Shown piece after piece: positions 11,088-22,800 of a DNA stretch of 64,000 nucleotides. Under the pieces are notes generated by a model. That model ran no database searches and was not told the DNA's origin. It saw nothing but the letters and a program-made list of their open reading frames with translations. A program made the position numbers and the translations under genes. The stretch lies in the NCBI GenBank assembly GCA_025766275.1, contig JAFKAC010000190.1:1-64000 (forward strand), in the 5' to 3' direction. This DNA is from Lactarius indigo (taxonomy: Eukaryota > Basidiomycota > Agaricomycetes > Russulales > Russulaceae). Numbering within the stretch: position 1 is the stretch's first letter; each line of letters begins with the position of its first letter.

Positions 11088-12613
11088 ATGCCTCGCAGAC
11101 GGAAAAATCGAACTCATCTAAAGGGGACACGACCCCAAGAGTCGTCCACTGCCAATGTTCCCAAATCCTTCGTCATAAAGCATGGCCACGTCGGCACCTC
11201 TCTCACTCAACTTACTCGTGACATTCGCAAAGTTATGGAACCCAACACAGCGACCAGACTCAAGGTTTGTCTTTGCTGCTTGCAGCTCTCGCTTTTATGA
11301 TCCCAATGCCGATGTGACCTTTTCGTGCAAGTGAAGGAACGTTCCCGAAACAAGCTCAAAGACTTTTTGACCATGGCGCCTGCGCTCCAGGTCACTCACC
11401 TCCTCGCGTTCACTTTGACCGATATCGCTCCTTCTTTGCGCATCTTGCGCCTGTCCAACGGACCCACGCTTAGCTTCCGTGTAGAGCGTTATAGTCTCGT
11501 GAAGGATATCATTGCGTCCTCGCGCCACGCGAAGCACCTGAGCTCAATCGAATCTATGAGCGCGCCGCTCGTACGTACAGTCTTCTCCCATCTCTTTTAT
11601 GCGTTTCTCAGACCACCATTCATTTCTCAAAAAAAAAAATTAAAAAAAAAGCTCGTTCTCGCGTCCTTCCCCCCGCCAGGCCCGTCCGCCCCACCGCACC
11701 TGGCGCTCGTAATGAAGACGTTCCAGACGCTCTTTCCACCGCTTGCACCGCACAAGCTCGCCCTCTCCTCCGCGCGCCGCGTCGTGCTCGTCGCGTACAA
11801 CGCAGAGCGCGGCACCATCGACTGGCGCCACTTCCGCGTCACTGTCAAGCCGTACGGCATCTCGCGGCGCGTGCGGCGCGTCCTGCAGGGAAACGGTGCC
11901 TCCGGTGGTGCCAGTGCCGGTGGTAGTAGCGGTGGCGCGATGCTCGACTTGGGCAACGAGAAGGACGTCGCGGATTATGTGCTGCGGGCGCGGGGCGGCA
12001 CGGCGGACGGGTACGAGAGCGCCGCGACGTCGGACGTGTCGTCGGCTGCGGAGGATGAGGCGGACGTCGTGTCGCTCGCGGAGGACTATGTCGGCAGGAA
12101 TAACCGCAAGGGCCAGAAGCGCGCGGTGCGCCTCGACGAGATTGGCCCGCGGATGGAACTGCGCTTGGTGAAGATCACCGAGGGCTTGCCAGGGAGGGAA
12201 AGCGCGGTCATTTTTCACGAATTTGGCAAGTCCTTTGTCTCTGGAGTATGGGCTTCGCTGACTTCGTTGTGGGATTTTCAGTCAAGAAGACGAAGGTTGA
12301 GGTCGCAGCTCAAAAGGCATCACATGCCGCCAAGGAGAAACTAAGAAAGGAGCGTCGCGAGGAGCAGGAACGGAATGTACAACGGAAAATGGCGCTGGCA
12401 GGAAAAGGCAAGGCCAGCATGACGCGGGAGACTGAGGAAGAGGAGGAAGAGGAGAGCTCCTGGGACGAGGACGAGGAGATCAGTGAGGGGGAGGTGAGTG
12501 GAGATGATGATGATGATGATGATGATGAGGAGGAGGAGGAGGAGGAGGAGGAGGAGAGTCCCCAAGATGAACCACCGACAAAGAAGGCAAAACTGAAAAA
12601 GCAAGCTCGATAG
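11088..12613 (+). CDS. SSF1: Ssf1/Peter Pan family Brix-domain ribosome assembly factor
   Basis: A nucleolar factor of pre-60S particles that binds 27S pre-rRNA. Exons are 11088-11264, 11337-11574, 11680-12225 and 12282-12613 (430 aa). The basic start with PKSFVIKHG, then LTRDIRKVMEPNTA, NKLKDFLTMAPAL and the Brix-domain block HLALVMKTFQTLFPPL identify the family. GPRMELRLVKITEG precedes the conserved FHEFVKKTK. That last motif only forms if the third intron is spliced at a GC donor (12226, GCAAGT). The second intron donor is uncertain between 11571 and 11575; 11575 keeps frame. The tail is a very acidic Glu/Asp run (about 12435-12560) followed by a basic end, common in nucleolar proteins. 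It converges on the minus-strand exons at 12728. Confidence 0.92.
12487..12555 (+). repeat. trinucleotide repeat coding for an Asp/Glu run
   Basis: GAT units (about 12505-12527) followed by GAG units (about 12529-12555) encode an uninterrupted acidic stretch in the Ssf1-like protein. Length polymorphism between strains would be expected. Confidence 0.85.
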
Positions 12614-12727
12614 ACGTGATCCACGTTAAATGTGTACCTGTGTACCAATCCTGATCTGATTAGCGCCTTTATACAGGCTGGGGGCAAGAGTTACATTATG
12701 ACTGTCGGTTCGGATGTCCTTTGCCAG

Positions 12728-13013
12728 TCACTTTGTCCCGACGACGTAGATACGAGAAGGATGGCCATACTCCATGTCGCTGGATAAGCCCTCTTCAACT
12801 TCCTGAGTGACCTCACCCTCACCTTCATCAGAATGAGCTGACAATAGAGACGGATCGGGGGAGAGTGCGTCGCGCATCATTGGTAGGAACTTGAATGTTC
12901 TACCACCACCACTAGTTATACTTGTGTTCTAGTGCGCTCCAAGGAATACGACAATCTCAGAGTGTTGATTCCGGGAAGCCAAAATTCGGCCGTCTCATAG
13001 AAAAGAATCTACA
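12728..13013 (-). CDS. two unassigned 3' exons, possibly an alternative Spp2 end
   Basis: On the minus strand, a frame starting near 13013 (ILFYETAEFWLPGIN) ends at a donor at 12952. A 53-nt intron (12900-12952) leads to a second exon (12899-12728) reading FKFLPMMRDALSPDPS, an acidic EGEGEV patch and GHPSRIYVVGTK before a stop. Both frames are open and the junction keeps frame, which supports real coding. An acceptor-like CTGTAG precedes 13013, so an upstream exon should exist, but it would overlap the 3' end of the Spp2 gene. I do not recognise the product. It could be an alternative C-terminus of Spp2 or a separate small gene. Confidence 0.4.
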
Positions 13014-13074
13014 GTAAGTAATGGACCCACCAGATGTGGTCAGACAGAGCTTGAAGTCATACAATCCTTCTTTG

Positions 13075-14451
13075 TCACCGGCCACGGCGGTCAGAGTCTT
13101 GCCGACTCGACCGTGGCGAACGTTCTCTCTGTCTAGTCCTGTCCCTGCCGTCCCTGTGCCTATCTCTGTCCATCTCCCGCTCGGTCTTACGATCCCCATC
13201 CCGCCCATCCCTCTCCCTCTCCCGATTCCGGTCCCTTTCCCGCTCTCGGTCATGCTCTCGGCGTCGGTCTCTGGTATCGCTGTGGCCCCTCCTATCCCTT
13301 TCTGACGACGACGGCGACCCCTTCCTAGAATCGCTGCGCGATGGGGGTTGCGAGAGAGGTGACGACCTGTCCGACGACTCCCTGCGTAACAGCGGGACGT
13401 ATTTGCGCTCAGGACGTGAAGGCCCACGCTTCCCGCTACTGCCATCGTCCAACGCCTCGCGTTCTTTTGCACCGATACCAAGCAACGCAGGTCGTGAGGG
13501 AGGCAGCCAGGGTTCGACGATTCCGCGCTTCTTGTTCCTACTTGCGGGTTCTCCAGGTTTCCAGCCCATCCCGCGCAGCAGCGCCGCACCAAACTGTGCG
13601 ACGGGTACACGCTCATAGTCCGCGAGTGAAGCTTCGTTGGGCAGCTCGTCGACGTCTTGCTTGAATGCGTCGTCTTCTGTGGGACCACGGCGCGTAGAAC
13701 CACCGTTTGTAAGGGGAATGGTGTCGACGATGGGTCCTTCGTGACCGTCGTCACCTTCTGTACCAGCAAGAAGCGCACGTATTGCGCGTTGGTCTTCAGT
13801 TTCTTCAGGCTGTTCCTCGGTGTTCACATCAGAGGGCTCGGGTTCGACGACCATATCTTCAGCAGTGTCCAAGCGCGCGCGCTTACGCAACTGCAGGCCT
13901 TTCACTTGCGGCCCAGAGTTGATGGTATCCCGTGACCCAAGTCCTCCAACACTCCCATCGGCACCGGTACCCGCCTGGCCAGCAGGAGGGACGTACATCT
14001 GGCCGTTGGCGCCTGCTCGTCGCCTCCTGGCGAGCTCTCGCCAATCTCGGTTTTTGAGAGCGGGAATGACGAGCGGTCCTTGAGGCTCCGGTCGAGGGGT
14101 GGCTCTGTGATTAATTGCAGCGACTATGGTGAGCTGTGGACCCCTGCGTCGTGAAGATGAGACTCTTGTAACGCACCGCTGTACCCCGAACCGGTCAAAG
14201 CCGGTTACAAGTTCATCTGTGGGTCCGTTCTCATCTTCGTCGCTCGAGTCTGCGTTATCGGGGGCCCTCCTTTTGGGTGAGTTGCCTGCAAGCGGACTGC
14301 CCGGTGTGCTATTACTGGCACTGTGGTCATTGATGAGATGGCGTGGCAGGGCTGGCACTTTGAAACGTGGATCATCGGAATCCGGGCCAGCAGACGGAGC
14401 GCGCGACTCTGGTGTGGGTCTTCGGACGGTGAACGAGACCTTTGTCGACAT
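13075..14451 (-). CDS. SPP2: Spp2/GPKOW-type G-patch pre-mRNA splicing factor
   Basis: Single exon, 458 aa. Spp2 activates the DEAH helicase Prp2 before the first step of splicing, binding it through a G-patch. The N-terminus has the family start VSFTVRRPTP; the middle contains LVIPALKNRDWRELAR. The G-patch core YERVPVAQFGAALLRGMGW sits near residue 290 and is followed by RPALLGIGAKE, typical of Spp2. The last ~100 residues are an Arg/Asp/Glu-rich RD/RE tail. No KOW domains follow, unlike human GPKOW. The start is the first ATG of the frame and lies about 170 bp from the 3' end of the heme lyase gene, which runs in the same direction. A duplicated scrap of this gene family is at 1-130. Confidence 0.9.
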   Translation of the reverse strand: MSTKVSFTVRRPTPESRAPSAGPDSDDPRFKVPALPRHLINDHSASNSTPGSPLAGNSPKRRAPDNADSSDEDENGPTDELVTGFDRFGVQRCVTRVSSSRRRGPQLTIVAAINHRATPRPEPQGPLVIPALKNRDWRELARRRRAGANGQMYVPPAGQAGTGADGSVGGLGSRDTINSGPQVKGLQLRKRARLDTAEDMVVEPEPSDVNTEEQPEETEDQRAIRALLAGTEGDDGHEGPIVDTIPLTNGGSTRRGPTEDDAFKQDVDELPNEASLADYERVPVAQFGAALLRGMGWKPGEPASRNKKRGIVEPWLPPSRPALLGIGAKEREALDDGSSGKRGPSRPERKYVPLLRRESSDRSSPLSQPPSRSDSRKGSPSSSERDRRGHSDTRDRRREHDRERERDRNRERERDGRDGDRKTEREMDRDRHRDGRDRTRQRERSPRSSRQDSDRRGR

Positions 14452-14619
14452 TGTGGTCGAGGGTAAAGAAGCGAGTCACGTTTGATGGCACGTGGGAAAG
14501 GTTCGCACACTCAGTACTCAGCCGGGAATCGGTCCGTACCATGGAAGGTTGGCAAACTATATAAGAGAACCAAGGTATTCGATTACATCTATCAAGTGAG
14601 AGGGGGGTAGTAAGCGTAG

Positions 14620-15410
14620 CTATGAGTCGGGTTTGGCAGAAGCTGGCGGTAATGAAGAAGAACCAGTGAAGGCGTCCCGAATTGCGCGCGTGCATCTGCT
14701 CATGAACATACTGGTGCGCATGCTGACGGCTTCCCAACTGTCGAGAGCGGGCCGCACGTCGAGAAAGAAGGAAACGTTGTTGGAGGTTCCTGGTAGGGAA
14801 CGGCCAGCATAAAAATCGATCACATATCGGATGCGGGTTCCGCAGCGCTCCACGACCCAGTCGTGTCTATCGAATGGTGGGTTGTATCTGCGGTACACAG
14901 AGTCAGACTAGGATGGGGGGTAGACATGGAGAGTGGTGAAGAAGACACGCACCCAAGGAGGGTCAGGATCCTCGCTTTTGGACTGGGAACGCCCGGCTTG
15001 CCCTTGAAGCTGACCAGGCGGACTCCCCCGCAGCGCTCGCCACCGCGGCCGGCCTCCCACTGTTGGATGTGGGACCAAGCGCGCTCGTTGACGGCGTTGT
15101 GGATGGGCACGACGACGCTCATGTCGGGCGCCTTGGGGTCGTGGTTCTTGCGGGCCATCGCCGCGTAGAACTGCGCCTCGGAAGGGTACACCCAGTTTTC
15201 CTTGTCATTGCGAGGGATGGAGGAGACCTGTCGGGAGGTGGAGAGGGGTCCCTGTGTTGGCGTGGGCGTGGGAGTTCCTGAGTCGGACGAGGACAATAGA
15301 TTATCGGAGGAGTGCGGCTGAATGTTAGACCAAGCTGCATGATCGACGGGACAGGTAGCGGTGGCCTCTTTGAGGTGATTGACTGGACATGTGTCCTGTG
15401 GGGGAGACAT
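14620..15410 (-). CDS. CYC3: cytochrome c heme lyase (holocytochrome c synthase)
   Basis: Attaches heme covalently to apocytochrome c in the mitochondrial intermembrane space. Exons are 15410-14953 and 14887-14620 with a 65-nt intron (241 aa). Two CPV heme-regulatory motifs occur near the N-terminus (CPVNH and CPVDH). [32 protein letters not shown] (with the His-Asn pair implicated in heme binding), [10 protein letters not shown], and [15 protein letters not shown] followed by VRYVIDFY are the family core. Length matches the family. The ATG at 15410 is chosen because upstream in-frame codons have no ATG. It is divergent from the nitronate monooxygenase gene (99 bp between starts). Confidence 0.95.
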
Positions 15411-15509
15411 GGGTCCACGAGAAGAACCGGGTGACGGGTTCACTCAATAGCCGGCCCACCGAGATAAATGCCAGCAAGAACCGGACCAGTAGCTGCCAGT
15501 ACTGTAGGA
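15411..15509. promoter_or_regulatory. shared promoter between heme lyase and nitronate monooxygenase genes
   Basis: Only 99 bp separate the two start codons, so both promoters and 5' leaders must overlap here. I see no clear TATA box. Confidence 0.6.
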
Positions 15510-17131
15510 ATGGTTCCCTCACACCAGATGTTCACCACTCCTCTAACCCGCTTGTTCAATATAAATCACCCCGTCATGCTCGCAGGTAGGCTCTTTACTC
15601 TTATTTCTCCCTCTCTCATCCATTTTTACAGGCATGAACATCGCCGCAGGGCCGAGGCTGGCCGCTGCAGTCACCAATGCAGGTGTGTTTAAACGATGAT
15701 AGAACTGAACAGAATAATTGATAACTCACCCCCTCCACAGGTGGAATCGGTGTCATCGGCGGGATAAATTATACCCCGAGGTTGCTTAGAGAAGCTGTTG
15801 ATGACCTCAGGGCCCAACTGGAAGACAAAGATGCGCCCTTTGGTATCGACCTCGCCATTCCGCAAGTTGGCGGTGGAGCTCGCAAGACAAACGCAAGTCA
15901 AATCTTCTATTTATTGATGGCCTAGTTTGATCATTTTTCCGCCCCATCAGTACGATTATACCAAAGGCCAGTTGTCCGAGCTCACCAATGTCATTATTGA
16001 AAAGAAAGCTGCTCTCTTTGTCTGTGCTATCGGCGTTCCACCGAGGGAAATGGTCGACAAGCTCCACGCTGCTGGAATTGTCGTCATGAAGTATGCTAAA
16101 ATTCGAACTAAACGTGCAACGACCTTTTTCTCAATTATCTGGTAGCATGATAGGTCACCCAAAGGTACTTCCCACCGGTGAATATTAGTTCTACCGTCTT
16201 AAATCAACGATTGCTAGCACGTGAAGAAAGCTCTCGACCAAGGTCAAGTTTTTTCCATAGTTGATGTCCCTTATCGTTAAACGGGGACGCTTTACAGGTG
16301 TTGATATCATATGTGCTCAGGGCGGAGAAGGCGGCGGACATACCGGTGACACACCTTTTTCTGTCCTGATTCCGGCCGTCGTCGATCTCTGTAAAGACGC
16401 GAAAAGCCCTCTGACGGGAGAGCCCATCATTGTTGTCGCAGCAGGTGGGATTGCTGACGGACGGGGCCTCGCTGCCGCACTGTCCTACGGCGCGTCGGGG
16501 GTATGGGTTGGTACTCGTTTCGTGGCCAGCGTAGAGTCCGGTGCGCCGCCCCTGCACAAGGAGCTTGTCGTGTCGTCGGGCTATGATGACACGGTCAAAA
16601 CGTTGGTGTATAGCGGTCGGCCGATGCACGTACGCAAGACCGAGTACGTTCGAGACTGGTAAGCTCCCACTTGAAAATCTGGCATATTCGTACATTTGAA
16701 CACCCACTTGTAGGGAAGAGAATCGTCAGCAAGAAATATCGCAGTTAGTTGCCGAGGGTAAAATACCCCATCAGGTTGAGGTGGATAAGCACCCCGAAAA
16801 ATCGGTGGAAGGCCACATGTGTGAGTCTGAGTCCGAGCGTCATCGAGTCTAGAGTAGCAATCGAACTTCATCCTCCCTTGCAGGGCTGATGGGCAAAGTT
16901 GCGGCTTCGATCAAGGTTCTTTTTTTTTTTGGGCTTGTCTGTTACTTTGCTGATTCGCGGTATTATCCTCCCTTAGGATATCAAGCCAGCAAAAGATATG
17001 TGAGCCGTCTGCGCGTCTTTGTCCTTGGGCTTGCACCTGACCTTGTTGTTAGTGTGGATGAACTTGTAGCCACCGCAGCAAAGACGCTCGGCCATGCTCA
17101 CGCTTTGATGAGGCCTCAAGCTAAACTATAA
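15510..17131 (+). CDS. nitronate monooxygenase (2-nitropropane dioxygenase family)
   Basis: FMN enzyme that oxidises nitronates to carbonyl compounds. Eleven exons: 15510-15585, 15632-15682, 15741-15892, 15951-16090, 16146-16164, 16218-16242, 16298-16658, 16714-16820, 16884-16915, 16977-16999 and 17053-17131 (354 aa). Key blocks: NHPVMLAG, GGIGVIGG, then GGGARKTN joined to YDYTKGQL; GIVVMN-MIGHPKHVKKALDQGVDIICAQG; GGEGGGHTGD (phosphate and flavin binding with the active-site His); and AAGGIADGRG with GASGVWVGTRF. The third intron must use a GC donor at 15893 (GCAAGT) to give the conserved RKTNYDYTKG. Two internal exons are only 19 and 25 nt. A second in-frame ATG at 15528 is an alternative start. 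Confidence 0.93.
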
Positions 17132-17185
17132 TTGCTCATCACATCCACTGTACTTGACTATGTCAAGTTACCCCCAGTACATCAT

Positions 17186-18855
17186 CTAAATACCACCTTC
17201 ATCTTCCATTAATTCAGCGAGCTCTTTTTCCTCTTCTTCCGTCAAGCCAAGCGGCTCTATGGGCCCATTGGTCGTGCTCTTTGCGGGAGTGTTATTTTGT
17301 TCTTCAGTCGCGGGTGGTGTGGGTACAACAAGTCCTAACACGCTCGGTGAGAAGGTGATCCATCAGAGTCATGTGATACCATTCTGCACCTGACAGTTTC
17401 CACTTGCGGAGAGTACCGTCAAGACTCCCGCTGATGACCCACACGTCTTTACGCGTCCCATCCGCAGATTCTTGCAGCCATATACGTAAATGTGTGACGT
17501 CGTGCCAATGCCCCTCAACTTCCTTTATCAGCTCCGCTTCATCGAGTGAGGAGATATCATAGACACGAATGGAATCGCCTGACCCTGCGAGGAGATAGGG
17601 GAACGCGTCCGGATCCAACTTTGAATGGAGGTAGACAGGAAGGACGGCCCTAAATGCTTTCGTGTGTGTAATTGGCGGACTAGGCTTTCGCTTTACATCC
17701 GTTGGCACGGGATACAGGTGCAGCCCGATTGTTTCGTCCGAAGAAGCTGGATAGGAAAGGCATCGTTTTCAGAAAAATGGGGAACCGAGCCCGGTCTCTA
17801 CTGTTTTACTTGCCTGACCACAGATGTCCGTCTCCGTACACGATTTCATTGATTCTCGTGCGATGGTACTTCAACTCGTCGCGGAGACTGCCCCTCCAGA
17901 TGGGGCGGTCTTCCGTGGAGTCCTTTACCACGTCCCACACATTGATAACGCCCATCGTGTCCGCCGTGAACAGGACGAGGTGAGGATATGTACCAGTCAC
18001 GTCGAGATACGCGGCTAGCGACTCGACTGGTCGGCTGTGCGCAGAGATGGAGCCGACTGGGGGTAGTCCATTTGGCGAGCCGTGCGAGGATAAGTCCCTA
18101 GAAAACGTTGGTAATAATTCACTCCCGCTCAAAAAAAAAATAACGAGGGGCTCGCGATCAGCAAATTCACTAACCAGAAACGTACGGACTTGTCTGAGCT
18201 ACCGGACACGAGCAGTCCGAGAGATGGGACGATGAGGAGGGTCTTGACAAAGTCCGAGTGTGCCACAGTCGACGAGATCACAGCCTTGGTCTTGGAAGAG
18301 ACCAGTCAGAAGCTTGGCCTGGCCCAGCAGCAGGCGCTTACATCTGTGTCCCAAATCTTGATGGTCTTCGCTTGGAGACGTCAAAGAGTCCGACTCTAAA
18401 AACGAGACGGGGAACTCCACCTTGTCCCATGAACCAGTGACCAGGAGGTCCCCCTCGTCAGAACCGGGCATCTTGTCATAGAATACCAGGGACGTCACTG
18501 GTCCGGAATGGCTCTTGTAAATTTGGGTCGCTTTCCCCGTCTAGCCACGTGCGAAGGCGGCGACAATATCACGATTTGATAATGTGTGCAGGGTGAATAA
18601 ATATATACCTGGAGGTCGACTTTGCGCGCCGTGTGGTCGCTCCCAGCAATCCAGGCATAGTTTCCTCGAATTTTTATGTCTATGGGTATGCCAGGAAGGG
18701 TAATGGGGTCGCCGACATCCTTATATTTCTCTGCCTTTTTCTTCCTTGCCTGTGACCCAGTGTTGGTAAGCCCGTAGCGATGATTAGAGTTGTAATACCA
18801 AGTCGAGCTTGAGTTCCGCCTCTGAACGGAGTAAATTTTCGTTGGACGAAGACAT
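17186..18855 (-). CDS. WD40-repeat protein of unknown role
   Basis: Eight exons: 18855-18799, 18749-18609, 18540-18421, 18365-18342, 18290-18175, 18097-17814, 17746-17390 and 17334-17186 (415 aa). The repeats are clear: AWIAGSDHTARKVDL, LLVTGSWDKTIKIWD, LLVSGSSDKSVRFWD, LFTADTMGVINVWD, DETIGLHLYP, LLAGSGDSIRVYD and VISGSLDGTLRKW, enough for one seven-bladed propeller. The C-terminus is acidic (LTEEEEKELAELMEDE). The exon holding the sixth blade is reached through a GC-AG intron (donor at 17813, GCAAGT). I cannot name the orthologue. It is head-to-head with the gene at 18909 with 53 bp between starts. Confidence 0.85.
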
Positions 18856-18908
18856 AAGAACACACAATTTGAAGAAGATTAGATGAGATCTGCTGCCCGT
18901 GCATCGAA
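18856..18908. promoter_or_regulatory. 53-bp divergent promoter
   Basis: Start codons of the WD40 gene (18855, minus) and the next gene (18909, plus) are 53 bp apart, so their transcripts probably overlap at the 5' ends or the core promoters reach into the neighbouring coding sequence. Confidence 0.6.
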
Positions 18909-19777
18909 ATGAGTTCACGATTGGCCTCGTTCCGTGCACCGTCTGCTCCCTCATCGTCCCCCGTGAAGAATCCTCAATCACCTAGATCACCACACGCAGC
19001 TAAACCCACAGAATCGACCTATCATCGAAAACTACGCGCTTCGCTGCAGGAGCTACGTGCGACCTGTCGGACGTGGGATGATCTCGTGCGTAAAGATGGC
19101 CTCAAAGCCGTTCGTGAGCTAGTGGATGCGAGAACTGACCTCGAGTGTGTCCTGTCCATTTATTCTTCCTGTACACCTTGATCTGATTGCCCTTTCTTTT
19201 ACAACAGCAATATGCTAGCGCTCGTACCAGATGGGGGGCAACCGCGATCTCTACTGGTCAGCCCAAAGCTTTCGTACATGGACGAGCGTATTGCTGCTAT
19301 AGACCTGGTCATATCAAAGCTCGTGCGCTTTCCTCTTCCTCCTTCGACTCTGTGTACTTCCCGTGGTCCCATAGAGAAAGCAATTTCAGAAGGTATCTTC
19401 CGTCATCGACGACATGGAGATTCTGCTCGCCGACGCCCACAGAACTAAAGGGTGGCTCTGGGTCTGCTCGGAGCCAATGTGGACCACTTGGCCCATGGAA
19501 AAGTTTGGTACGAAGCGCTATTCTACTTGAGGGAGCAGGATTCCGAAAATACAGCCCGCTAGTCACCTCGGTGTCTGACATCCTCTGGCCGTACCGGCGT
19601 TCTTTGGAACTGCACGTTGAACTCCTCGACACCTTACGCACGCACGACGTCTCCTTTGAGACGTCTCGAAAGACCGCCAATACATGGGTCGAACAACCAT
19701 GTCTTGAGGACGACAGTTGGGACGCGAAATGGGAAGCTTTGTGTGAGGTCGAGGTAGATCGATGGGACAGTCGGTGA
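18909..19777 (+). CDS. conserved fungal hypothetical protein, coiled-coil
   Basis: Four exons: 18909-19144, 19208-19322, 19375-19507 and 19563-19777 (232 aa). A Ser/Pro-rich start is followed by a mostly helical part (HRKLRASLQELR, TWDDLVRKDGLKAVRELVDAR, MDERIAAIDLVISKLRKQFQKV) that looks like a coiled coil. Then comes KGWLWVCSEPMWTTWPMEKF, where Trp residues are frequent, and SDILWPYRRSLELHVELLD. It ends EVEVDRWDSR. The splice chain is in frame throughout. The shape suggests a small scaffold or kinetochore-type subunit, but that is only a guess; I do not recognise it. It converges on Syf1 with 84 bp between the stop codons. Confidence 0.75.
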
Positions 19778-19861
19778 AAAAAATCATCCGCTTTTGTTTT
19801 GTGTGTAGCGGTCATAGCAAATAACAGACAAATAGAGGGGACAAAGACCACAACACGACAA

Positions 19862-22800
19862 TCAGATATCCTCGTCAGATATATGGATCTCATCTGCATT
19901 CCCGACATCTTGAGGACTAGCTGGTTGTGGTGGTGCGTCCTCACCATCCTTGAGTGCTGCTTGCTGTTTCGCCGACACGAATGAGGGCCCGGCCTTGCCG
20001 CCACCCAATTGCCGCTCTGCCGCGGCCATAGGGTCCGACGCAACGTCCTCCTCTGCACTCTTCGCCGCACCTTGTCTTGCAGCGAGCGCCTGGGCTGCAA
20101 GGTAACTCGCTTCCGTGTTGAATTGAGCCTGCACGCTGCGCTTGATACGCAGCATCTCGCGGAACGTATCCTCGGAGCCGGTGTCGATCTCGAAGGAATG
20201 CCACTCCGTCCAGAACTCCGGGTTCGTCCGCGGGTCACAAAATTGGGAGGCATGCGCGTAAATGGCGCGCGCCCTGTCGATTTCCCCGAGCTTGCGTTCC
20301 AGTGCGGCAAAACGAAGGCACATCTTGGCTGTTTGTCGGTCGGGAAGAATCTCTAGGGCTCGCTCGTATATAGGGCGGGTCGCGGTGAGGCCATAATTCG
20401 TGGCCGCTTTGGCGATGTAGATGGTGAACATCTTGTTGGAATAGTCAGCCACGGTCCCATGTCGGGAGAAAAGTAGCCCACCTCGAACTTATCCTCATTC
20501 TCGACAACCTGAGTAGCGCGATCGTAGATAGTCATCGCCCGCTTCGCCAGACCGTGTTCTTCTTCGAGCTGAGCATACAACAAAAAGATAGGTTTGCACG
20601 ATTTCGGTGGGCACTTCTCGAGAGCCTGCTCGAACAAATCGCGCGCTCTTTCCAGTTTTGAGCCACCCTGAACAAAAATTAAAATCCGTGCGAAAAAGGT
20701 GTGTAAGAAAGGACCTACGTATCGCTTGACGAATTTGGAGAGATAGATGTTCCATATTTCAAAGGAGACCGGGAACGTGAACAATTCTACACCCCTTTCG
20801 TATACTTTAAAACATTCTTCAAAGTACTTGTTCTCTTCAAGGAATCCAGCGTAATTAACAATGATCTGAGCATTGGCGATGCGGAGCTCCAAGATTTTGT
20901 CGTACACCGCCTTCGTGGACTCCACGGTCCCGAGGGACTCTTCAAGATCGACATAGAATGACCAAAGCTTGAGCGACTTGAAGAGTCGCACCTGGACTGG
21001 AAGCGACTAAGAAAACTGTTAAAGATCCTGGGAAGGTTTCCAGATTTTTTTTGAGACGTACGTGGTCATGATAATTGACTTTTGTATTTTTTGGGATAGC
21101 GGTGGCTCGTTGCATAACACGGATGGCATCATCGTAGTTCCTACAGTATTGTCAGATTGCTTCTAGTCATCAAATGCCGATGTATCTTACTCGTGGCGTA
21201 CTTCCATCTCGCACCATTCACACCAAATCTCGGCAAGGTCTTCGACAGTCTTGAAGTTGACCTTGGTAGCCTTCTCGAGAACCTTGCGGGCACTAGCGAG
21301 GTCTGCCTCCGCTTCGCACGCTGTTCCGCCTTCTTCGTAAAACTTGGCAAAGTTGATATATAGGCGGTGGAAATTTGCAGTGGCTCTACGCGAAGCAATA
21401 GTGGAGAGCGCCTGTGTGTAAGTTTCTGCGACCTACCAAACACCATGAGTGAATACTGAAAGAAAACGAGAACACAATGTAATGAGACCTTCTCGTCGTT
21501 TTGTCCCCAAAGTGCCACCCTCTTCTCCCATTCTTGAACGTCGTTCGGATTCCGCCTGAGCAGCACGTCGTTGACTAGGAAGGGCCGTCGATCCATCAAC
21601 TCTTCAAACTCTTTCATCTTCGCGTCGAGCTCTTCCTCCGTCTCCTTCGCATCAAAGTCCTCGTCTTCTTCGTCTGGATCCGCTAACTCTTCCATCAAAG
21701 CGCTGATTACTGACTCGCTGAATTCGGCATAGGCGTCAAAAATTTGGGTGAAGTCGCGAATGGTGAGAACGGTCGCAATGCCAGTTTCGAACGTTTCCTT
21801 GGCACGCTCGAACTCGCCCCGCTTGATCCAGTAGGTGGCTAGTCCCGTCCACAGTCGACCTGCCTGGTCTTTATACACGGCAAGGCCGTCCTCGCGGACT
21901 ATTTTCTCGATATCGAGCTTTCGCGGACTGTTAGGGTCTTCGTCTTCGTCGTAGACAGGTGCAGGATTTCCGTCGGTGCCCACAGCGGTTGGAGGTCCAG
22001 CAAGACGAATGAGACCATTGCCATTATACTGTTTTTGTGAACCGTTTGCTCCAGCATTCACTGCATCCTCGGTACTCTTGATCGATGCAAGTTCTTCAAT
22101 ACCGATACCGACCTCCTCTGCATGCGCCTCGACAACGTCCAACCAGTCGCCAAGAAGTTGGTAAGGGCTCTTTCCTTCGGAACTGACGTACTCTCCCCGC
22201 GCGGCCATTCTTGAGAGCAGCAGCAACAGTTTGGCAGCTTCAAGAGGTCGAGGGGAGGGGTTGCTTGGGGAAAGCAATAAAGCAACGTAGCGCTCCGTCA
22301 CGGATGGGTCTATCACAAGATACCTACGATAGACGGCGACGGTAGTGAGACCACCTCGGGCCTCTGCCCACAGGAGGTAACGAACCCATATGCGATGATG
22401 CAAAGAGGGGGGTAGAGTTCGTAGCGCGCGGTCGTAGGTGCGACGTGCATGGGAATGAGAGAGGACTGGGGGGCAGTTTGGGTGGTCGAAAATAGAGAGG
22501 TACATCAACCATAGCCTGGGTAACTGGGACGAGCAGTGCTGCTTTGAGTACTCAAGAGTATGTACGGGGAATTATTGACGCACCTTTGGCAACCACATCA
22601 AAGCACGTTCGAAGGTTGCGATTAAAGCCTTCCACTCTTCCCAGCCGACCACGCCGTCAAGACCACCGTCCCATTGTTCCATGTCCTCCTGCTCCTCTTC
22701 GAGAGCGTCTTTGATGTCTGGAAGTCTCCTTTTTCCGCCGGCCCTCTTTTTTATTAGCTGTTTTCCCAAGACGTAGGACATGCGCATCTGAAGATAAGAC

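Noticed and set aside
11640..12218. Long minus-strand open frames opposite the Ssf1-like gene
   Set aside because: They are antisense shadows of a GC-rich coding region; composition is Arg/Ala-rich noise and the plus strand carries a clear Brix protein.
15893..15950. GT donor inside GCAAGTC for the third nitronate monooxygenase intron
   Set aside because: Using the GT breaks the frame and loses the conserved RKTNYDYTKG; the GC donor two codon positions earlier restores both.
19508..19538. 31-nt intron in the hypothetical gene at 18909
   Set aside because: A longer 55-nt intron (19508-19562) uses a better acceptor and gives a smoother protein.
19309..20310. 333-codon minus-strand frame
   Set aside because: It overlaps Syf1 coding sequence in another frame and the antisense of the gene at 18909; no family features, extreme Arg/Ser/Thr content.
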